This document shows, piece by piece, positions 1 through 14,815 of a stretch of DNA of 64,000 bases (position 1 is its first letter; each line of letters begins with the position of its first letter). Position numbers and translations under genes: made by a program. The notes beneath the pieces are model-generated. The model was not told where the DNA came from. It saw nothing but the letters and a program-made list of their open reading frames with translations, and did no database searches. The stretch is from Anseranas semipalmata (taxonomy: Eukaryota > Chordata > Aves > Anseriformes > Anseranatidae): contig VXAA01000904.1 of the NCBI GenBank assembly GCA_013399115.1, forward strand, positions 823,979-887,978, read 5' to 3'.

Positions 1-3000
1 TTCCCTGTGCCACCACTCTGGAGGACAAAGCACTCAAATGCTAACACTAAGGGACCATTGTTCTGTTACAGCAAAGTTCCACCCTGAGACAGGCTAAGCT
101 GAAATACTGTTGGCATATGTTAAACAAACAAGATGCTACAAGACTCTTGCATGGGAGAATTAATTTGTTTTGAATTCACCATCTTCTGCCAATGCAGAAT
201 TGCACAAGATGGGGATAAGGGTGAGGAGACGAAAGGACTCACGGTCCTGAAGCTCCTCCAGGGAGTACTTGACTCGGGGACCTGTTTTTTGCTGACCCCA
301 CATCACTGCCCTTGTGCCACTTCAATGTGTTTTATTTTAATAGCTTAGAGAAGTATTTCCAGAAGAGAATCATGCTGGTGCCATGAGAAAGCAACCTCCG
401 TGGTATGATTAAATACAGCTTTAATCAGATAACTTGCCCTACAACTGGCATCTTAAATGCAAGCAACTCCGGACAAACTCCTGTGTTTCTGCCAAGCTGG
501 GTTTCTTGAATTACGCAGTTCTTTGTTCCCAGCAGACTTCAATTTATAGGTCATATTTTTACTTCCCTTTACTGAGAACAAACAAAAATTTACACTTCCC
601 TTTCTCTTACAAGCACAGTCATGCATTTTATCCCTTATTGTTTAATTAAAGCTCTTTCAACCGCAGAGAACCTTGTGCCTATGGTTTCAGAAGTAGTCTA
701 ATGGCTCCACAATAGCTGTAAAGACAGAAGGTAGAAAAGAAACTTCACAAGCTACGTGTTTTTCTAGACCTAAATGGAAAGATATCAAACTATTCCCATG
801 ATTTCTTCACAATTTTAGGAATCCACAGGTAACAGAAAGATGTCAGGCCTGCACCTAAACATATTAAGATTTTGTTTCTTTCCTTTGTTTCATATCCTCA
901 CTCCACTTTATACAGCCAATTTGCTCCCATTTAAACTCAGCTTTCCTAGACTAAATTAAGACTACAAAAACTCTTGGGGCAGATGCCTTACTGACAATTG
1001 ATACCAATCTTTCCAGTCTCTCATTTTCCAGATAGATGCTACATTCCTCTTTGCCCTCATATTTTGTATTTTGGGATTTTATTAGACAAGGAGCCAAAGG
1101 GAAATCAGAGACAATCTTCTCAGATACAAAGAGGGAGCTCTGCTCCATGACTGACTCCATAACACAAAATGCAGAGCAGTCAAATGAATGGTAAGAAGGG
1201 GAATCCCTGCTAAAAAATAAAAGAAAAAGAAAAAGAAAAAAAAAGGGTATGCTGTCAAGCATCAAGGAATTAAAAGAATTGTGTAGCAAATTAGCAGATC
1301 TGGGATAAGTAGCATCTAAACCTAGCTAATGACAAAATTAATTGGGAGAAAAATACGGTGTTCTCTAGCAAGCCCAATACAAGGGTAGTGATTTCACAAA
1401 TCTCAGGACTTGAAGTGGTTTGGGTTTTTTAGTGCTCTCACAAAGCACCTTTGAACCAGTATGACCGAATGGATTTCAGGAGCAGCAAAGACGTAGGAAT
1501 AAGAAATGCCACTGTTAGGACATAATCCGCTGCCAACTTCAGGACAGAGGACAAAATTCACTGTTCTCAGTGCCTGATGTTACAAACCTCAGTCATCTGA
1601 CTTTTTGGTACTGCAGAGTATGCATTTCTACCATTGACTTTTCCAAGTATAACTCCTGAAGTCCTATGCATTCTGTACCTTACATAGCTATTTACAGTAA
1701 GAAAAGTAGGAGAGCATACGCGAGGCAGGGTCTTTTTTTTTTTTTTTTTTTGACATTGTACACACTAATTAACACAATATAAACAATCAACTCCTTGTTC
1801 TTATTTCATTACCAACTTCCTCTCTCTCTCTCTCCAGATCATTACTGGTTTATCTCTACCACAGACCCCAGGCCCTGTGAGCAGGGACTGCTTTCAGAAC
1901 AGTTACAGTTGAGCAGCAGATTCCACACTTACTTTGTCTGGAAGTGCAGTTTACTTATTTACCACACTTGTTCTAGTCTCAAGGATTAAGTCCAATAGTC
2001 CACACACATCGTCCCCACCGCCTGGATAACACCTCCAAATAAAAGCTGCACAATTTAAAGAACCAACATGGTCACTATTTTCTTGCTTGCCACACCCCAT
2101 CAACCCAATTCTTGCTTCATCAGCCTTCAAAGCAACGAAGCCTGCATTCACAACTCCCTTTTCTATGCCCTGCCTATGCCTACGAGAATGTATTCTCTTC
2201 CCTCCTTCTATTACTCCAGCGAGTTTACTTTCTGCCTCCTGACATACACCTACACTACTGCTCTCACCCCTCAACCTCATCCCCTACCTATTTTTATAAA
2301 CAAAATCCTTTTCCTGTCTTTTTTTTTTTTTTTAAAACCTTCCCCATGGTGCCCCACCTCTCTTTCACTCTCCCCATGAACACAATCACATCCTGGTTAC
2401 CCAGCTACAGATTACAACACACACATCCTTCCAGCTGAGCACAGAAGCAGCAACCCCATGTAACTCTCCCCCCTGCTTCTGCCCTCCCTGCCACAAGAGA
2501 AAATAGCAGCAGTACTCAAGGACGGCCTCCCCCTTGCAGAAAAAACAAAAAAACAAACAAACAAAAAACCTCAGACACCAGCAGAACCCATCACAGACGC
2601 CAAGCAGAAGCACTCCCTAAGCCACCACGTGTTCAACTCTCAGCTACTTGATCCCTAAGGTGAGAAGCTGCCTGACATCTCACAAGCTCTCTTGCTTTCC
2701 CTGCAGCCAGTAGATCACACCCTTACCTCCACTCATTCTGCCCTGCCCCAGCCACACAGGGCCTTTCCAACCAAAACAAAACAAAACAAAACAAATAAAC
2801 AAAAACAACAAAAGCCACCCAATTTTAGGAGCCTATCAGAAATCAAGTTAGCTTTGGTAGCTGGGGTGAGGCAGGTAAAGTCCCTACGGTGGTACAGAAA
2901 CCAGAGATCAGTTTGTAACAACACCAACACATTTTAGAGCCGTGCTTAGCACATTCCTGCTTCAGCACAACCTCATCAGCAACAAACCCTGCAGGTCTCT

Positions 3001-3414
3001 CCAGGTCTGCCCCACTCCAGCCTCTTTCCCAGCAGCTTCCAGTTGCAGCCTTTTATCTGCTCAGCATTTTGCTTTAAGAAAAAGTAGACACGCAAGGTCT
3101 ACACTATATTTTCAAACAATTACAACTGTTGATAGGAAAGAGCAAGGCTCTGAAAGGCCATTGGTAATGAGGGGAGAACAGCGCTAGTCTTTTGCTATTC
3201 ATAGTTCGTGTCTGCTGTAGCTGTTCCTGGACTGAGGAACACGTGCAGCTGTGGCTGTGAAGAAACACGCTTTGCCATCGATTCAAATGGCTGACATGCA
3301 ACTCAAGACATAGTGCCAGCCAAGTACGTACGCTTAGGATGTTATTAATAGCAGGGAAGCGATGCAATCACTATGTGCTCTCTAGCATAAGCTTATAAGG
3401 CAGAAAGTTCTCAC
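1..3414 (-). other. SH3BP5: SH3BP5 intron 3 (partial)
   Basis: No coding exon was found. The stretch has low-complexity runs: T19 near 1733-1751, a CT run near 1816-1834, and A/C-rich AAAAC and CAAA repeats near 2530-2570 and 2779-2800. A pyrimidine-rich block lies at about 2060-2440. A short motif near 1870-1890 (CCCTGTGAGCAGGGACTG) resembles old L2-type repeats, but this is too weak to call. Confidence 0.6.
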
Positions 3415-3543
3415 CTGCCTGGCCACCCTCCGAGCTTCCCAGTAAGGTTTAGAGTCTTCTACAGCTTTTCCAATCTTCTTTACCAGTTCGTCCAGTTTTA
3501 CCGTCGCTTCCACCAGCACAGAGCGGAACTTCTGGCGTGCATC
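3415..3543 (-). CDS. SH3BP5: SH3BP5 coding exon 3
   Basis: The exon has 43 whole codons, begins DARQKFRSVLVEATVKLDEL and ends ARRVARQ. The acceptor is ...TTTGGAAG just above 3543 and the donor is GTGAGA just below 3415. It encodes part of the long N-terminal coiled coil that forms the RAB11-binding surface in this family. There are no stops or frame changes. Confidence 0.97.
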
Positions 3544-6500
3544 CTTCCAAACGTTGCGGAGCAGGGAAAAGGGAAGAAAGGACAAAGACAGATCAGAGCT
3601 TTAACATTTATTTCTACCCATTTGTTCCTACCTTCAGGCTGCTCTTCAGATTCACACACGAGCTGACACATTCGAAACAGTCACTGTCCTATGGACTAAG
3701 CCAGAATTCTTCAGTAGAGGTAGTAACAGGAACCCAGAACTGCACCTGAAAGCTAGCATCCTGGACATCAAATGTCCGTCTTTCAGAGACAGCGTTTATA
3801 CAAAGCCTGCAATAGCCTGTGCTAGTTGTCAGCTCTGGCACGATTTCTCAGCGAGGAACAGCCAGTAAACGACTCGCTGGGGAGGCAAATCGCAGCGTTA
3901 CACCTTCTGAGACACTTAAGTGGCGAAGACATCTCACCTACTGCACTGTCTCATAGTTCAGGATTGTTCAGGAGCGTGCATAACATTCAGAGAAATTCAA
4001 GTTTGTCCCCAGAAAACTTTCCAGAGGACGCTTACCAGAAGTCTCCCTGAGCCTGCTTCGCCAATTCTGACAGCTGGATATTTGCTAAGGATTTTCAACA
4101 CAATTTCCAGAATCCTGCTCACTGTTTGAGCCTCTCCTTTCAAGGAGCAGAACTGGGCTAGCAGGCAGGCCTAATCCCACGGCAAGCTGGCACTCAGACG
4201 GAACCAGCACCTCGTAAACCTCAGCACACGTCCCACCCACCCCCAGCAGTGTCCCCCAGCAGAAACACCGCTTCACCACGCGGATGAGGATGGCCAGGAT
4301 CTGCTTTCTGCGGGAGGAAGAACCAGACACTTCCCACACGGCAGCGGTACGTTTTCAAGTCAGCTCCTCTTTCTGTTTTATAAATGCACCCTACTTACTT
4401 CAAGAGCAGCAAAAGCTTCCAGGTCATCGTAGGAAGACTTTCTGCCATCAAAGCCCATCTTTTCAGCTACGCCTTGTGTCAGTGGATAAGGACTTCTACC
4501 TTCCATTTGATTATTTATTATATTTAAGAACAGTAAATTCCATCTACTTCCAAACTAGATGAGTTGCCCTTTTTATACGCGATTAAATTATCTTTTCCGC
4601 TCCACTGAAGCTTCCACACCCTCAAGCAGAGTGATCCTGATTTCAATCTCAGCATCCAACACAGACTCTAAATCAATGGAATTGTTGCAGAGATGCAAAT
4701 ACAGGCTGGGACCTGGCCCAGGATTTAAGGAGACTAAGAGGAAGGGCCGTGTGAGCTCTTGACAAGCCTTGTAATTCTAATTAGAAAGCAGGATTTAGGC
4801 AGACTGCTGGAGTGACATGTTGATAAATCAGGAAGCAGCTGGCTTGGAGAAGTGCTCTAATTCGGGAGGCTTTTGTCATTACTGTGGAGGATTTCTAGAA
4901 TGCACAACTGTTTATTCACTGGAAGAATTAAAATACATTGGAGCCTACTGCTATGCTCACAGAAGCAGAAAAATCTGCAACAATACATTAGTTTTACAGA
5001 AAAAGAAACATTCTTCAGTAAAAGCTGCTTTCATTCCATTTCAGTGTTATCGAAAACCTTAATCGGCATCAGTAGTACTTTTTCCAGTGTAAACAGCTTT
5101 GGTTTCTTAAAGTGCTCCAATTTATTCCAAGAAAATACTTAAATGGGTAGCAGAGCCAAAATGGAGAATTAAATGCACATTAACTTGTTATTTTAATAAC
5201 TCCAATCCAGTCAATAATCTAATTTTTTTAGTGAAAGCATGAAGTGTATCTTTCAAACAACATGTACCAAGCCAACGAGTTTCTCAATGAGAAGAGGTTG
5301 AACACTTCTAATTAAACTACAGGACAATACACGGTTCACTGCTCACTAGAAATTCACTAGAAACTGAAATAAGACTGCAAGCATGATGACTATATTGCAA
5401 GAAAAATGTTAAGTATTGAAGTATATTCAACAAAAAATCATTTTCCTATAAATGCAGGAATAAAATTTAAAATTCATTTCTAAATGACCGTACCTTTGTA
5501 ACTTTGAAACTTTGTTTTTCGCTTTGTGAAAGCTGTGTATTTGGATGCTAGTTGTGGAAAGTGAATAATTAAAGAAAAACATAGAGATACATGCATTAAG
5601 TTAAAAAAAAAAAAANGCCGCAGTTCACCAAAAAATTCAGTTCCCATGTCTGTAAGATAAGCACTTGGAACAAAGAGACCTGCCAACAGCAACCTTGTAT
5701 TATCACTAACAAATATGTGCTTAGAGACCTACCCCACAATTATTCATGTAATTATTACCTCTACACTTATCCAATAGGAAAAAGACTTAATCCAAAAGGA
5801 AAAGAGAACAGCAAATCCAAAAAACACCAAGGACAGAGCAGCCTCACAGCAACGTCTGGATCCACGAATCTCCCACCAACTGGGATGAAGCATGTACAAA
5901 TTACAGAACTGTAACTAATCCTCTAATTAGCACCTGAGGCACAGGTCTCGTGGACGCTTCAGCACGTGTTTATCCACAGGCACAGCCCCACCTAACAGGA
6001 TAGTGACACAGAATAGGGACTTTCAGCTGAAGAACACACTGGAGCGAGCCTACAGTTCTTATTTCCCCCCAAAGACGCCAGCTTCCTCTTTTGAAGCTTC
6101 ACCCAGGGTCTACCACGCTCATTTTGTCCTATGGAGAAGAATAATGAAAAAACAAAACACCCCAGAACTTCCTTTTGATGTCATCCGCCACAGGACTCCT
6201 TTTAAATGACATATTTATTCTCAGGCTCCCAATTGCCAAGAACACAGGTCTGCAGGCTCCGCCACCTTCTGCACGAGCGAGTAAGCAGATGCTGATGCTC
6301 TGCGTGGCGAGCCCCGCTACCAAAGGCTTCCAGCCTGCTCCTTCAGACACAGCGACCAGGCAGAAGCGGTAACACCAAACCCGTGCCCTCTCCTGCACCA
6401 CACACACTGCTTTTCCTGCCCTCGAGCCCTAGCCACGCTACGAGGGCAAACAGTTCCCCCATTACGCATCCGCACCGCAGCCTCGGCCGGGGAGCTGTTC

Positions 6501-9500
6501 AGGACCAGCGTGATGTGCAGCTTCTCCGCGGTCCCCAGCACCAGGGAAGCCTTACGGCTGTGCTGGGAAGGCGTCCACGCCATCTCCAGGCTACTTAGCA
6601 CGTCCCGCGTTGCGATGAGCCAGCCGGCAAGCGTCACTGAACTGCCAAACTCCTGCTTCATTCAGGCCTTCGCCCAGATACCGGAGAAAGGAGAAGATGA
6701 CAAGTCAAGGGTTTGTTTTTCTCACCCCGGTACAGGATGCAGGCACAAACCAGGTTAAGTGCAACAGAAGCAACACAACTGAGAGAAGACGCCTCAATCA
6801 CCAAGCAACATTTAAAAGCACGCTTTTCTCCTCTGCTCTCTCAGCATCTTCTGGGATCGTTTGTAAGAATTCCCTGTTACCAACTTGGCAAACAGGCAAT
6901 ACTGAAAGCTGGCTGGCTAATATTTCCTACGCTTTCTTCCTCCCATTTGCTCACGAGACAACAGTAAACCTTTCCCAAGCTGGCAAAAGCTGACGAAGAC
7001 ACTTTACCCTCAACATATGCTGCAAAGTGCAAAAAAAGCAGTAGTCGAAACCTCCCACTGAAGTTACAGTCTTACTAACTAGACTCTCCCTACACAGGTG
7101 TTTGCCATACTCACGCTCCAGCGGGCACAGCAACTCGTGCATCACAGAAACAACTGCAATTTACTTTTCAACATCTTCTCCTAGGGCTGCAAGAGCTCCA
7201 CTTTCCTCCTGGAAATCCTTAGCATTTTGCTCCTGTATGATAGATTTCTCAAGAGCAGTTTTAGGGAGAACGCCAGACCTCTGCCCTTTAAATGCTTTGG
7301 TTGCAAAGTGTGGAAAGAATCAAAATAAAGTTTTGCACCTAACCTGCACCTGTTGAAGGATAGAGCATGCTTGTTTTTCCTTTCGGATGAGTGACGGCGA
7401 TGAGCTGGCGTTAGATGCCAGATGACAGGCAAATCACTATTTCTCCCCATCAAAGGAAGCGTGTACTCTCAAACAATTTTCTTTTTAAAATGAACTTAGC
7501 GCATCAACCGTGTATGAAGCATCTTAGTACCAAGCGCATCTTAATTTCATTTACGATGGCTGTCCTATGATCTTCCCGACAATTTGGTGTGCAGAACCTC
7601 TGACAAGCCATTAAACCAGCTCGGGAGGTGCATGGGAAATGAGACTGCTGCCTGAGAGACAGGCTTCACCTGTTTCCAAGAGGGAGGCAGCATTCATCCC
7701 TGCCTTCCTCTGCCGCAGAGACCTACCAGCTGTGAAACCCCACTTCCAGGTTCCGGTTGCGTCCTACCAACAGCTCGCAGGTGTGAGAAGCAGGTACGCT
7801 GCCCAATTACACGCGCACAGCGGATGCAGGTATGCACGCGCTCAGAAAACTACCTCAGAGCACTGAACAGGTTACTGAAATTGTTAACATCCATTTGGTG
7901 CTTAAGCAGTTGAAGCAAACCAGATGGACCCCCAAGCCTCGAGCACAAAGCGCAAGGAAAGGGCTATGTGCCACACCACTTAGTTCTGAAGCACGGGGGG
8001 AAAACTCCTTCCAAAAGCAGATTTCTCTGCCGAACTCCTCCTCCCTTCCTTCAGCTGGAAACCCGTTTCTGCTTCAAGAGCATGGATCAAGTAAAGCCCT
8101 CTGACTCACTCAGGCGACAAAATCTTTCCAGAGTCAGAGCGGAGGAAGAAGCCTTTCCTTACTCATCCACAGGCGAAAGCAGAAGGCAAAACACCAAAGT
8201 GACACGCAATCCACGTGCAGGAGCCATTTCCTAAGGAAACAAGCAGGTTATAGAGAGACACGGAAAGAGCTGCTAGTGCCGGACAAATCCATCATGCACG
8301 TATATCGCACTCTAAAAGACTGCAGGAAAAACGGCCTCTGAGCTGCTCCTCCCTTCTCTGCGCGCTGTTCTGGGACGCTGCACAGGGTCGCTGATAAGGC
8401 GACGGATGTTTCTGCAGATAAGTTTCCCCAGCCCAAGCAGGCGTGCTCCGAATGCGATTCCTGCCGCTGACAGGCCACTTTTCTAAAGCTCGGAAGACTG
8501 AGGATTAGAAAAAAAAAAAATTACTTAGAATTCTTGTGTGGGACATGGTCAAAATCTTGAGCTTTACCCCCAGAGAACAAGTATATTAAGGGGGAATTAA
8601 ATAAAAAGGCTCTTCCCCTTTTGAGAGGAGTTCAAATGCTGACACGGCTCACAAGAGAAAGAGCACCAGGGCGGATACAACCCTTCCCTCAGACTCTGTT
8701 CAACACCAACCCATGGTAACCTCTGGGTAAATCCAGGACTAAAATTAGCACGAAGCCTTGCAGATCAGGACCAGAGGATCTAGGCAAGCGTACAAGAAGG
8801 ATCCTAACCAAGCCCTACTTGTAACAAGCATGGCCAAAAGCAGCACTGTTCAGCTCTCGTTTTCACGTGCAATCATCACCCCTTAAACACTGGCAAGCTT
8901 GTAGCTCCAGCAACACAAAAACTCTCTCTAACAAAAACCACGTTTAGGATTGTGGGGATCCCAGTGGTAATTTTAATGGTACGTGCTGTATTTTTCCCCC
9001 CACAATGCTGCCAGAGGGTCCCTCGACGAATCTGCTACATCTGAATTGTACTTTCAGGAGGTCGTCAAAGGCGCGGATGAGTTGGCTGGATGAGTCACGC
9101 ACATTTGTTAAGTGCATTTGCAACTTCTGATCTGAGCTCTGATGGAGATGCGCTTCCAGCAAACAGGAAAAAAGCCCCAGCAGTACATCTAAAAAGCATA
9201 CATCTAACGCGCGTTTGGTCCAAATGTACTCGTCTCTCCACTGCAAGATGTCTCCCGCTTCAAGAGGCTTCAAGAAACAGGGACATCAGGAAAGCCAAGT
9301 GTTAAATCCCCCGGAGGGCCTTTATCATCCTTTTGCTGCGTCAGTAATGCTCAGCGTTGCACTTAGTACGAGCAGCATTACAGATTTTAAATCAAGCCTA
9401 ATCAAAGATTCATTAACAGGCAATACATTAACGCAACACAAAACTACCAGCCACTCAGCGCCCTTTATCAGCTCCACAAGTCCTGAACAGGTTGTGAGCA

Positions 9501-12500
9501 TCACCAGGTCAGGATATTTCTCCAGGGTTTAGCGGGATAGGTCAAAAGAGCAAAAAATGAGTAATTACCTCGACTAAAAGAATAGATATAGCCAACTTCA
9601 ACAGATCTGTTCAACACACGCCACACGTGTAAAACCACACCTTTCGCATGGTGGTTTGGGTGCAAATTTTTTGTTGTTGTTTTAAGAAGACAGGCTGATC
9701 AACTTAAAACAGTATTCCTCATTTTACCACCTCCGTGAGCAGCCAACTTCGGTATCTTCTACCTCATTAAAACACCGACACGCCTGTGGCTACACCAGGA
9801 GAGCACATCAAAATCCTAAAAGCATCTACTGATTGTAGCCCCATAACATTTCTACTGGGTAAACATTACAGTTTTGCAGATGTAGAACTGAGGCACAGTG
9901 AGAACAAAAGCACAGGGCTTACAAACATTTACCACCTACAGCTTTTTTCCCGTTAATGGAACCTGGAGACAGTCGGCACATGCAGCAGTCCAGCTCAGAG
10001 CGACCCGTGCAAGGCTACAGGATGTCCAAAACAGCCTCACAGAATTTACATGCCATAAAGCTGCTACTCCTGCTTATCAGGGAGTACACCAAGTCGCAAA
10101 AACATCATAGGTTTTTTTTTCTGAACTTCCTGCAAAGACATATACCTTCCACTCAAATGCTCCAGTGGCTTTTTTCAGATTATTCAGGAAATACTCAACA
10201 GTGGGAATGAACGGACCACAAAGTAATACCACAAGATGTTGTATGCCGGCTTCCTGTAATATAAATAGCCTAATGATACTGCGTTCCCATTAAATTCAAC
10301 TACGATCAGATATTACGTGCTTCATATTTTCAGCAATGGAAGAGTAGGACAGATATAACTCCATAGATGATTCTATACAACTCCATTGTTTGGTGAAAAA
10401 AAAAAAAAGCACAACTTGTAATGAAATATCTTGCAATAGCAGCAACAACACAAACTAGGAACAGGCAACAAGAGGGGCCCAAAGCAGCTAGGAGCAGTGA
10501 AAACAACAAATCTTCACAGGCAAACTCAGCCTGGCTCTCCCAAAAGCCCACGTTCTTCAGCAGCATTCAGGGACTTCAGTCTTTGAAACAGAGTGATCCC
10601 AGTTCTGAACTCCCCCTTCCAAACTCTGGATTTGTCTTATAAGGCTGCTTGGCAGAGCTCTCTGCTTTTGCCTGGAGCATAAATGTGGGATTTTTTTTTT
10701 TTTTTTTTTTGTAATATCTTTCTTCTAGAAATGTTTTAAGTCAATTTAAAATGCATTTATCAACATGTCTATAAATTTAGGCCTCCTTACATCATCCAAT
10801 TGCATTTGTCCTCAAAATGAAAGCAGATCAAAAGCAATGAAAATCTTCCCGGATTAAAAATTACGCAGTTGCATGATACCACAAACTGGCTCCAATCCAG
10901 TAAGACTTTGGATGAAAAGGGAAAGGGAAACTTTCACAAAAACATACTGTTGATGGTTTCTCAAATTAATTCCATCAAACATTGCTTACAGTAAGTACTA
11001 AAGACAGATCTGCAGTAAACACTGAATAACACAGAGGTAGAAAGCATCAGGTAAGCCTGCACTGACACCTAGTATTTCTTAGACTAAGTAAGGTAAGCAA
11101 CAACATAAAATCAAGCCGATGTGGAAACACTGCTATTTTATTTACAATGATATATCCAAGAGCCTTTCAGCCTTTGGAGCTCAGCATGTGGCTCTCACAG
11201 AGTAGCTACAAATCTCCAGACTCTACAAACACTCGAACACATGAACATTTTTAATCAAGCAGTAAAATCCCATCATCAAGTCATTGGGACTTACTTCACG
11301 AGTATGCATTTGCATTATTATTACTATTCTATCTGCTTCATAATACATCCTCAGCGCAAGGTTGTGACAAGATTAATGAAATCCAGGCAACTATCCATGG
11401 CACCATCTTTCAATTTCAGTACCTCAGCATGAAATAAGGAGATTGAAAAGATACATCTATATATAGATATATAGATATAGCTAGCACTGCTCCTGAGGAG
11501 ACTTGGAGCCCATTTAATTGGGACTGCTGTGACTAAACAGATCCACTAGCATACTGTCTTTTAAAGTTCACTCATAAAATTTAAATCAACCTAGTGACAC
11601 ACAACAGTTTTCACAGCTGAAATACAGTTTAATTTTGCATAACAAATAGTCCTCCATTCCACTAAGTTCATTTGCCAATAAATTCATGATCTACACACCA
11701 GAAAGCACAAAATATGGAAACAAGTAGGGAGAAGAAAACAGCCACATGATGAATTCAGGGAATGCCGCATCCTGCCCAATTGAATAGAACAGTTCAGTTG
11801 GGAGGGACCTCCAAAGATCATCGAGTCCAACTGCCTGACCTCTTCATGGCTACCCAAAGTTGAAGCGTGTTACTGAGGGCATTGTCCAAATGCCTCTTGA
11901 GCACTGACAGGCCTGGGGCATCAGCCACCTCTCTAGGAAGCCTGTTCCCATGTTTGACCACCCTCACGGTGAAGACATTTTTCCTCATGTCCAGTCTGAA
12001 CCTCCCCTGGCGCAGCTTTGTGCCGTTCCCTCACATCCTGACCTCGGTGACCAGGGAGCAGAGACCGGCACCTCCCTCTGCGCTTCCCCTCCTCAGGAAG
12101 TTGCAGAGAGCAACGAGGTCGCCTCTCGGCCTCCTCTTCTCCACACTGGACAGCCCAAGTGTCCTCAGCCTCTCTCAGCGAGGCCGCTTTGTTTCCACAG
12201 AACTTCCTACCTCTGTTTGGTGCATACAATGGCATTACTCCGATAACTTTAAAATACTACAGGTACCCATTCCATGAACACACACATACAAAGAAAGGAG
12301 GGAAAAAAAAAAAGAAAAAAAAAGAAATCAACAAAGACTTTGACTTTTTTTTAGATGCAGAACAGATATATATAAAGTATACTTTTAGAGTAAGTTCATT
12401 AGTGCAATCTTGGCATGCTTTGATACAGTATTCAAAATATTGTGATTTTATTAAAATTATTTAGGATCTAAAGTAGCATTTTATGCCAGTTTTCCTTTAA

Positions 12501-14784
12501 CAACCTGCTCACCTTACACTTCCACAGGTTTTATCTTTTGTTTTGCAGTTAAGAAAAGAAAACTTTGATGCACAAGTATGTCAGTTAATTCTGAGTTGGT
12601 ATTAGACCAACAAGGCCAAGCCTTCCAGAATAACAACCAAGCGGATGAAACTCAAACTTAGGAACAACCACTCAAGAACTTACTACTGGATTTTTAAATG
12701 TCCAAGAAAACTCTTTTTCTTCCCCTCATGTAGGAAGTCTTTCCTTCAATGTCTGCAACTTTCCTTCATTATTTTCCTTACTCAGAAAGTAATGACAAAA
12801 AAAATGCAAAACTGACAAGCTTAAAAATATATATATATATATATATAAACGAGGAGATCCTGGCAGGTACTTGGATGACAAAGATCTTTCAACCAACCAA
12901 ACTTTCACTGTCTATAGTCACAAGAACACAAACCCAAAATGGCTACTTGTGAAAACAGAACTTGTCTAAGTTTAGTTTCAAAACCTAAAAATAGGGTTTG
13001 GCTGTGGGGGAGGTTGGGTGCTCCACTTTGGGTTTTTACACTGTCAGCATCCCTCTGCCCTCTTGCTTTCTGTCCCAGCTGTTAGCTCAATTCACAGCTT
13101 TGAAAATTACCATCAGTTCCTTGCTACCAAATAACCACTTGGGATAACACAATTCAGGAGGGAACCTACTCAAAAATATCATTCTGTTGCTCACAAAAAC
13201 CAACATGCACAGAAGGAAAACACAAGGATGAATTCTCTACCTCCAGTTCTGTCTCCCTCCGATTGATATCGTCTGTAGATTGATTCAGTTTTTCCAGCTC
13301 CCCCTGGAAAGAAAGAAAGAAAATGTCAATCATGTATTAAGAAATCTGGAAAAAAAGTGCTTCTGAGAACGGTCATCCAGCATACCCACAGAAAGTTCAC
13401 AAGAGCTGTGGCTTACATGTTTAATGAAAACAGGAAAACTTGAGACACTTAGAATAACTTTGCCACTGGTCTTCTATTCTGCAGCTTACAAGTAAAATAA
13501 TCAGAGAAGCTTTATTTTAAGGTAGTACATTTCCTGTTCTGGCCTATTCCCCGCTATTAAAAATAAACGTAAGGTACAATAATTTGTGTCCTGTTAATCA
13601 ATGTAGTCAACATCTGCTAGTTTCCAGTGAGATACCCCCCCCCCAAAAAAAAAAATTTAGCATGACATTAGTACTATCCCAGTAGATACAACAAAAGCAC
13701 AGCATTCATGAGAAGAAACACATGAAAAGCATTTTACTCTGGATTTTGGCAAACCATTCCATAACAAAAGCAGTCAATGGGACATACGATTACGTTTATT
13801 TAGTCTGCCTTCGTGCCAACATTTTGATCTCTAACAGCAAAACCAAAGGTGTTAAACCCTTTGAATAAATATTTACTAGAGGTGGTGTTGGCATGAATGA
13901 AGTTATTGTAAATACAAAGCTCACAGTTAATGACTTTCTTACCACAGAAAGCAACCCTCGGAGCAGATTCCAATAGCCTTAATTATTCGAGCACCGCGTT
14001 ACTCCGTGCGAGACACTACCGATTGCAACAGGAGCGTTCTCTAACTAAATAATTATGTGATTTTCAGCCGGTGTAACAGCACCCGCCTCGAAATGCTGAA
14101 CTGCACAAACCCAGCACCAAAAACCGATCGCCACTCGAGCCATCCCCCGCTGGATTACAACCATGGCTCTGGTTACCATCGGAGAGGAATTAATTGCGAC
14201 AAAATCCAGTTCTCCTCTCCTCAGAGGTTCCATCTCCAGCCCCTAGGATTTGGAAGACACCTATCTGCACACCCACGCCTGCCCAAACAGGAATCACCCC
14301 GTTGCCTTTCGCTGCGAGGCCAACAAAGTTACACAGCAGCCCATTTTTCGGCGAAACACCAAACCCGGCAACAAGGGGGTTTCACCAGCAAGGCGGCGGT
14401 GCGGCACCGTGCTGCGAGCTGAAGAACCAAAGGCCAGAACTCGGAGGAGCGGCAGCCCCCGGCCCGGGGCCTCCTCGCAGGTCGCGAATTTCGCCATGGC
14501 TCCTGCTCGGCACCGGGGAAGGAGCGCTCGCGATGGAGGGCAGGCGGCCGGGCGGGCGCTGCCGGAGGCGGGAGCCGTGAGGCGGGAGCGAGCCTGAGGC
14601 GCCCCGGCACGGCGCAGCGGGGCAGGGAAGCTTTGTGTCGGCTGCGCGACTGAATAAAGGGCATCTCGAACGGCACGCACGCAGAGGAAACCCCGCCTGC
14701 CATTACGGCTCCTTCTCAAAATAATAATAATAATAATAAAACGCTATTCCCCACCCCACCCCCTCACCTGGATGCGGGGGTCCA

Positions 14785-14815
<31 letters not shown>

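Larger units (their letters stand above)
3544..13240 (-). other. SH3BP5: SH3BP5 intron 2
   Basis: This intron of about 9.7 kb has no supported exon. Between roughly 3.2 and 9.6 kb CpG dinucleotides are unusually frequent for intronic DNA, peaking at 6.24-6.65 kb. It contains a CR1 fragment at 11.78-12.19 kb, a possible SINE relic at 9.86-9.93 kb, an (AT)n run at 12827-12847, a GATA/TATA-like run at 11458-11480, a T23 run near 10689-10711, and an undetermined base at 5616 after an A run. Confidence 0.7.

Noticed and set aside
8944..9273. 109-codon minus-strand frame in SH3BP5 intron 2
   Set aside because: No homology recognised and no coding codon bias; it is not between convincing splice sites in phase with SH3BP5.
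11867..12277. 136-codon plus-strand frame
   Set aside because: It is the antisense of a CR1 3' fragment.
14294..14719. Overlapping frames of 115-141 codons on both strands in the SH3BP5 island
   Set aside because: Frames on both strands in a CpG island are a GC effect; the real exon 1 codons lie at 14768 and above.
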